Below are positions 59,784 to 64,000 of a DNA stretch of 64,000 nt, one piece after another. A program made the translations under genes and the position numbers. This stretch comes from Sphingopyxis chilensis (GTDB lineage Bacteria; Pseudomonadota; Alphaproteobacteria; Sphingomonadales; Sphingomonadaceae): contig NZ_CP142394.1 of NCBI RefSeq assembly GCF_035930445.1, forward strand, positions 1,149,501 to 1,213,500, in the 5' to 3' direction. The notes under the pieces are model-generated. The model had not been told where the DNA came from. It did not search any database and saw nothing but the letters and a program-made list of their open reading frames with translations. Within the stretch, counting starts at the first letter, position 1; each line of letters opens with the position of its first letter.

Positions 59784-60956
59784 ATGAAAAATTTCAACAT
59801 ATTCGGGATAGGATTCTGCTTTATCGGACTGACTGGCTCATTTCCGGCCCATGCTACAGACGGATATTATCTCACTGGTGCAAACACACGGGCCATGGGC
59901 ATGGGCGGGGTTGGCATCGCTCTGCCTCAAGGACCGGAGGCCGCGACTATCAACCCAGCTGGAGCGTCCTTCGTCGAGAGTGGTTTCGAGATCGGCACTC
60001 AGGTTTTTATCCTCAAGACCCGAACCACCGACCTGTTCTTCCCCGGCAACGATGTCAGCGGGCATCAATACCAGCCGATTCCCGACTTCGGGATCAACCT
60101 GCATCTAACCGACAGGGTGACGCTCGCTGTCACCTCGTTTGGCGGCGGTTTGGGCCAGAGCTATGACCAGCCGTTCGTGCCGGACCATGGCTTTTCCAAG
60201 GAGCGCGCCAATTTCATTCAAGCTGGGATCGCACCTACCCTCGCCTACAAGGTTCGCGATAATCTTGCGGTCGGTGCCGGAATCGGACTGATCAACGAAT
60301 TCTTCCGGGCGAGGGGCGTCATCGTGCCGACAGCCACTGGACCGGCCCAATTGCCAAATCACGGATGGAGCCACGCATTCGGAGTGGGCGGGAGGTTCGG
60401 TGTCCTGTGGAAACCGACGCCCTCTGTGGCCGTTGGCGCCACTTACATGACCAAAGTGCGGATGTCTCGCTTCAAAGGCTATGACGAGGATCTTCTGGCC
60501 GGGTCGGGCGGAAGCATAGATGCACCCGAACAGTTTGGCGCGGGAATCTCGGTCAAGCCGAACGCGCGACTGACCATCGGGTTCGACTTCGTCCGGACCA
60601 ATTGGAGCGGCGTCAAGGCCTTCAGCGAGCAGGCAGGCTTCGGCTGGCGGGATCACAACATCTATAAGTTCGGCGCGTCCTACGATCTGACGCCCGGGCT
60701 GACGGTTCGAGCCGGGACAAGCCTTGCCAAGCGGCATTTCGGCAGCGATTTCGTCCTTGCCAATGTCAACACGCCCGGCACGGCATCCCGTTCGCTGACC
60801 TTCGGGTTCACCAAGCGGTTGGGAGAGAAAAGCGAAATCTCGTTTAGCGCCGACTATGAACTGAATGGCAAGGTGAAGGGGACGGGGCCAAGCGCAGGGA
60901 CGACCCTCAATTCACATTACGGCTTCACCGGAATCAGCTTCTCTCGTCGTTTCTGA
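59784..60956 (+). CDS. FadL/OmpP1-type outer-membrane transporter
   Basis: Outer-membrane channel of 390 residues for hydrophobic compounds such as long-chain fatty acids or aromatic hydrocarbons. Signal peptide (FCFIGLTGSFPAHA), then TDGYYLTGANTRAMGMGGVGIALPQGPEAATINPAG, the N-terminal hatch sequence with the family's GaGga.iAlp.d...NPA pattern, and a barrel ending GFTGISFSRRF. The ATG at 59784 has GGAGAG upstream. The N-terminal codons are more AT-rich than the neighbours, in line with the AT-rich leader. With acyl-CoA ligase, dehydrogenase and thiolase genes nearby it supports uptake of a lipid-like substrate. Confidence 0.9.
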   Translation: MKNFNIFGIGFCFIGLTGSFPAHATDGYYLTGANTRAMGMGGVGIALPQGPEAATINPAGASFVESGFEIGTQVFILKTRTTDLFFPGNDVSGHQYQPIPDFGINLHLTDRVTLAVTSFGGGLGQSYDQPFVPDHGFSKERANFIQAGIAPTLAYKVRDNLAVGAGIGLINEFFRARGVIVPTATGPAQLPNHGWSHAFGVGGRFGVLWKPTPSVAVGATYMTKVRMSRFKGYDEDLLAGSGGSIDAPEQFGAGISVKPNARLTIGFDFVRTNWSGVKAFSEQAGFGWRDHNIYKFGASYDLTPGLTVRAGTSLAKRHFGSDFVLANVNTPGTASRSLTFGFTKRLGEKSEISFSADYELNGKVKGTGPSAGTTLNSHYGFTGISFSRRF

Positions 60957-60958
60957 AA

Positions 60959-61155
60959 TATATTCGTCCGTTGCTGCGTCCGGTTCGAAGGCACGGCGGT
61001 TGGCAAGGAACAGGAGACTACCGAGTTCCGGCAGGACGGGAGCAATGCGCAGCGGGATGATCTCGCTGTCATGCTCGCGCCCGCGGTGAATGTATCCGCC
61101 GATCTTGCGAAGAATGCGAGGTCCCGAGCGAAGTTTGAAGAAGCGTTGATGCGCG
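60959..61155 (-). pseudogene. possible gene remnant, family unknown
   Basis: After an in-frame stop near 61162, the minus strand reads about 65 codons of protein-like sequence (RFFKLRSGPRILRKIGGYIH, then SEIIPLRIAPVLPELGSLLF) and runs on into the 3' end of the FadL gene. No start codon exists in the open part. It may be the C-terminal end of a decayed gene; chance cannot be excluded. Confidence 0.25.
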
Positions 61156-61263
61156 TTGAGCTAAGGGGAGAATCCCGACAAGGGGACACTCCCGAACAGC
61201 CATGACCGCCAAACCGGATGGGCGGGCGAGGGGAAGCCGCCAACCTGTCGGTTCGATCAGGTC

Positions 61264-62424
61264 TCAGGCGTCTTCCATTCGGCGCACCAGTTCCTTGCCG
61301 ATGATCAGCTGTTGGATTTGCGTGGTGCCTTCGTAAATGCGGAAGACACGCACATCGCGGAAGAAGCGCTCGACCGCGGTCTCGCGCATATAGCCGGCGC
61401 CGCCATGGATCTGGACCGCCCTGTCGGCGATCCGGCCCACCATCTCGGTGCAGAACATCTTCGTGCACGAGGCCTCGAGCGACACGCGCTCGCCCGCGTC
61501 GTAGCGCCGCGCGACGTCGCGCAGCATGCACTCGGCCGCATAGAGATCGGCCTGGCTGTCGGCGAGCATCGCCTGGACGAGCTGATAATGGCCGATCGGT
61601 TCGCCGAACTGCTCGCGATCGGCGGCATAGCGCGTCGCCTCGTAGAGGATGCGCCGCGCCTGGCCGACGGCGACGCAGGCGACATTGATCCGGCCGCGAT
61701 CGAGCGATTTCATAGCGGTCGCGAAGCCGCGGCCTTCGATGCCGCCGATGATCGAAGTCGCGGGGACGCGGACATTCTTGAAGATCACGTCGCTGATCCA
61801 CGCGCCCGACTGGCCCATCTTCTTCTCGATCTTGCCGACCTCGATGCCCTCGGCATCGGCGGGCACGAGGAAGGCGCTTATATGGGCGTTTTTGGGGAGG
61901 CGCTCCCTCGACGTTCGCGCCATCACCAGAAACAGTCCGGCGAGCGGCGCGTTGGTGATGAAACGCTTCGTTCCGCTCAGCAGATAGTCGTCGCCGTCGC
62001 GCACGGCGCTGGTGATGAGAGCTGCGCTGTCAGAGCCCGAACCGGGTTCGGTGAGACAGAAGCTCACGATCACCTCGCCCGTCGCGATGCGCGGAAGCCA
62101 TTCGGCCTGCTGGTCCGGCGTTCCGTCGATCAGAAGCGCCTGCGATCCGAGGCCGAGGTTGATGCCGACGATCGAGCGGAACGCGGCCGAACTCCAGGTC
62201 AGTTCCATGATGACCTCGATTTCCTCCGAGGATCTCAAACCGAGCCCGCCATGTTCCTCGGGCGTCGTCAGGCCGAACAGCCCCATCTCGCGAAAGTCGC
62301 GCAGAATTTCCTCGGGGATGGCGTCGTCCTCGGCGACGCGCGCCTCGAGCGGAACGAGCTTCTCGCGGGTATAGCGCCGGACGGTATCGACAAGTTGGTC
62401 GAGCGTTTCTGGATCGACTGCCAT
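61264..62424 (-). CDS. acyl-CoA dehydrogenase
   Basis: FAD enzyme of 386 residues that introduces the alpha,beta double bond into an acyl-CoA. Typical blocks: FGLTTPEEHGGLGLRSSEEIEVIMELTW, ISFCLTEPG-like VSFCLTEPGSGSDSAALITSAVRDGDDYLLSGTKRFITNAP, QFGEPIGHYQLVQAMLADSQADLYAAECML, and the end RDVRVFRIYEGTTQIQQLIIGKEL with the catalytic-loop Glu. It begins 2 bp after the thiolase stop, so the order OB-fold - thiolase - dehydrogenase is one operon. Confidence 0.92.
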   Translation of the reverse strand: MAVDPETLDQLVDTVRRYTREKLVPLEARVAEDDAIPEEILRDFREMGLFGLTTPEEHGGLGLRSSEEIEVIMELTWSSAAFRSIVGINLGLGSQALLIDGTPDQQAEWLPRIATGEVIVSFCLTEPGSGSDSAALITSAVRDGDDYLLSGTKRFITNAPLAGLFLVMARTSRERLPKNAHISAFLVPADAEGIEVGKIEKKMGQSGAWISDVIFKNVRVPATSIIGGIEGRGFATAMKSLDRGRINVACVAVGQARRILYEATRYAADREQFGEPIGHYQLVQAMLADSQADLYAAECMLRDVARRYDAGERVSLEASCTKMFCTEMVGRIADRAVQIHGGAGYMRETAVERFFRDVRVFRIYEGTTQIQQLIIGKELVRRMEDA

Positions 62425-62426
62425 GA

Positions 62427-63632
62427 TCAGGCTCCTTCGAGGCCGACGATCGCAATCGCCGCGACATTCTGGTTCGGCATGCCGCCGAGGTTATGCGAGA
62501 GGCCGAAGGTCGGCGTGCCCGCCACCTGCCGGTCTCCGGCGCGGCCCAGGAGCTGCAGGTAATTTTCGTAGATCATGCGGATGCCCGATGCGCCGATCGG
62601 GTGGCCGAAACATTTGAGGCCGCCGTCGATCTGGCACGGGTTTTTCCCGTCGGCGTCGAACCGGCCGTCGAGAACATCCTTCCAGCCCTGGCCTTCGCGC
62701 GAAATGGCAAGATCCTCCATCGTCACCAGTTCGGTGATCGAGAAGCAGTCGTGCACCTCCATGAGACTGACCTGGCTGCCGGGATCGCTAATCCCCGCTT
62801 CCTTATAGGCCTTGGCGGCGGCGATGCGCGTGGTGTGGAGATAGCTTCCGTCCCAGCCGGCGCCCTGCAGCTCCCAGCCGTTCGAGACGGCAAGCTGGAG
62901 TGCTTTTACCGTGACGAGATCTGTCTTGCCGAGCGACCGTGCGATCTCCGGCGTGGTGACGATCGCGACGGCGGCGCCGTCCGAGACGCCGCAGCAATCA
63001 TAAAGACCGAGCGGTGCCGCGATCATCGGCGCGTTCATCACCGTCTCGATATCGACGGGTTTCCTGAGGTGCGCCTTGGGGTTTTTCGCGCCATTGGCGT
63101 GGCTCTTGACCGACACATGCGCCATCGCGCGCTTGAGGTCATCGGGCGCGATGCCATGTTTTGCCTGATAGGCCGAGGCGAGCTGGGCGAAATTACCGGG
63201 CGCCGAGCCCACGACGCCGATCATGTCGAACATGGTCCCGCGCGTGCGGACGGGAAGCCCGCCATAGCCCGTATCCTTGAGCTTCTCGACGCCGACTGCG
63301 AGCGCGATGTCCGCGGCGCCCGATGCCACGGCATAGACCGCGCCGCGAAACGCCTCGGTGCCGCTCGCGCAATAATTTTCGACTTTGGTGACCGCGCAAT
63401 TGGGCAAGCGCAGCGCGATGGCGGCGGGGATGCCCGAGGGCCCGACGTTCATCGCGTCGAAGCCGACCGATTGCCAGGCGGCATCGATCTGCGAGGGCTC
63501 GATGCCGGCGTCGGCCATTGCCTCGACATAGGCCTCGACCATGAGTTGCTCGGCGTCGTCGTTCCAGCGCTCGCCGAAGCGGGCGCAGCCCATGCCGAGG
63601 ATCGCCACCTTGTCCCTGATACCGCTAGCCAT
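62427..63632 (-). CDS. SCPx-type thiolase / acetyl-CoA acetyltransferase
   Basis: Thiolase-fold protein of 401 residues. Active-site Cys in KVENYCASGTEAFRGAVYAVASG, His in LKCFGHPIGASGIRM, and the later GQWKDV-like GQGWKDVLDGRFDADGKNPCQIDGG. This subfamily (lipid-transfer/SCPx-like) acts on sterol- or terpenoid-type CoA esters and normally needs an OB-fold (DUF35) partner, which is the next gene upstream. The ATG at 63632 has GGAGGG 8 nt before it and lies 1 bp after the partner's stop. Whether it cleaves by thiolysis or a retro-aldol route cannot be read from sequence. Confidence 0.9.
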   Translation of the reverse strand: MASGIRDKVAILGMGCARFGERWNDDAEQLMVEAYVEAMADAGIEPSQIDAAWQSVGFDAMNVGPSGIPAAIALRLPNCAVTKVENYCASGTEAFRGAVYAVASGAADIALAVGVEKLKDTGYGGLPVRTRGTMFDMIGVVGSAPGNFAQLASAYQAKHGIAPDDLKRAMAHVSVKSHANGAKNPKAHLRKPVDIETVMNAPMIAAPLGLYDCCGVSDGAAVAIVTTPEIARSLGKTDLVTVKALQLAVSNGWELQGAGWDGSYLHTTRIAAAKAYKEAGISDPGSQVSLMEVHDCFSITELVTMEDLAISREGQGWKDVLDGRFDADGKNPCQIDGGLKCFGHPIGASGIRMIYENYLQLLGRAGDRQVAGTPTFGLSHNLGGMPNQNVAAIAIVGLEGA

Positions 63633-63633
63633 C

Positions 63634-64000
63634 TCAATTGCCCTCCGCGGCCGGAACCGCTTTCCAGAAATATTTGACGAACCCGCTACGCTCGTCATGC
63701 GCCTTGATGCGGAACATCATTCGCACCGGCGCGCCAACGTAGATGCTCGCGGGATCGGCATCGGTGAATTCGATCATCATCCGCCCGCCGCCGTCGAACT
63801 CGATCATGCCGTAATAATTGGGCGGATCGGGGGTGTAGGTCAGACTGTCGGCGGTGTAGGTCAGCACCTTCGCGCGGCGGTGCGCGAAGGGATAATCCTC
63901 CTGCGTCCCGATCGCGGGTTCGTTCTGGTTGACGCTGATTTCCGAGCGCGGGAACTGGACCGTTCCCGTGACGGTGCAGCGTCCGCCGACAAGGCCGAGC
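63634..64000 (-). CDS. OB-fold / zinc-ribbon (DUF35) protein, 5' end outside window
   Basis: At least 121 residues; the frame is open to the window edge. The visible start (LVGGRCTVTGTVQFPR) is the zinc-ribbon area and the rest an OB-fold (VLTYTADSLTYTPDPPNYYGMIEFDGGGRMMIEFTD; VGAPVRMMFRIKAHDERSGFVKYFWKAVPA). DUF35 proteins form the second subunit of SCPx-type thiolases and aldolases. Only one Cys of the expected second knuckle is visible (GGRCTVTG where C-x2-C is usual), so zinc may be absent. It lies 1 bp upstream of the thiolase start. Confidence 0.85.
   Translation of the reverse strand, partial: LGLVGGRCTVTGTVQFPRSEISVNQNEPAIGTQEDYPFAHRRAKVLTYTADSLTYTPDPPNYYGMIEFDGGGRMMIEFTDADPASIYVGAPVRMMFRIKAHDERSGFVKYFWKAVPAAEGN

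Noticed and set aside
1..64000. CRISPR arrays, insertion sequences, rRNA genes, intact tRNA genes
   Set aside because: Reading by eye I saw no regularly spaced repeats, no transposase signatures with flanking inverted repeats, no rRNA sequence, and only the half tRNA-Lys; a computed repeat and covariance search would be needed to exclude weak cases.

Overview
The window looks like a chromosome segment from a GC-rich alphaproteobacterium of the order Sphingomonadales, most likely Sphingopyxis or a close relative. The reasons are four TonB-dependent receptors in 64 kb, an isopeptidase-type lasso peptide locus of the kind known from sphingomonads and caulobacters, an ICE-type block with DUF6499/DUF2285 and RadC genes, and several CoA-ester catabolism genes. 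This is inferred from protein families read by eye; no database search was run.

Left part (1-15,152). The end of a TonB-dependent receptor is followed by two PepSY membrane proteins and, tail to tail, a HutC-type GntR regulator. An entericidin-like lipoprotein of 44 residues lies in the next gap. A large TonB receptor (minus) diverges from a Tat-exported penicillin-acylase-family hydrolase (plus). The hydrolase converges on a translationally coupled minus-strand operon of an AmpG-like permease, a class-C beta-lactamase-fold hydrolase and a PBP4-type D-Ala-D-Ala carboxypeptidase. This group suggests peptidoglycan or acylated-peptide turnover.

Mobile remnant and quorum-sensing block (15,153-21,701). 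A frameshifted tyrosine integrase and the 3' half of a tRNA-Lys(CUU) gene mark an old integration site. Next come a one-piece DUF6499-DUF2285 protein (resembling the FseA excision activator of ICEs), a RadC-winged-helix fusion, a small membrane protein, a membrane-anchored LuxR-type regulator, and an acyl-homoserine-lactone synthase coupled to a GntR regulator.

Lasso peptide locus (21,810-30,702). A 40-residue precursor (predicted core GEEGRPIEGAGLLPVTGISD, ring Gly1-Glu8) is followed by a B enzyme (RRE plus leader peptidase) and an asparagine-synthetase-like cyclase. Convergent to them are a lasso isopeptidase, an STN-containing TonB receptor, a FecR anti-sigma factor and an ECF sigma factor. 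The logic is: make and thread the peptide, take it back up, sense it through STN/FecR/sigma, and hydrolyse it. No ABC exporter is present, as is usual for the isopeptidase-type loci.

Defence-like region (31,156-41,317). This holds a nucleotidyltransferase-HEPN protein, a hipA remnant under twin palindromes, and a compact five-gene minus-strand array: DarT toxin, DarG macrodomain antitoxin, a DUF5131 three-Cys protein, TcmP, and a restriction-endonuclease-like protein. A divergent 622-residue FAD-binding protein and a HEPN-like protein follow. The five-gene array is the best candidate here for an undescribed composite system.

Catabolic right part (41,417-64,000). The genes are a TetR regulator, fumarylacetoacetase-family hydrolase, TonB receptor, FCD-GntR, nitronate monooxygenase, acetoacetyl-CoA-synthetase-like ligase, ketopantoate-reductase-like enzyme, class II aldolase, Crp regulator, GPH/MFS transporter, MipA porin-like protein, LytTR regulator, acyl-CoA ligase, hydroxypyruvate-isomerase-like and beta-hydroxyacid dehydrogenase genes, a FadL porin, an acyl-CoA dehydrogenase, an SCPx-type thiolase and its OB-fold partner (cut by the window end). 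They suggest uptake and CoA-dependent degradation of a hydrophobic substrate that cannot be named from sequence alone.
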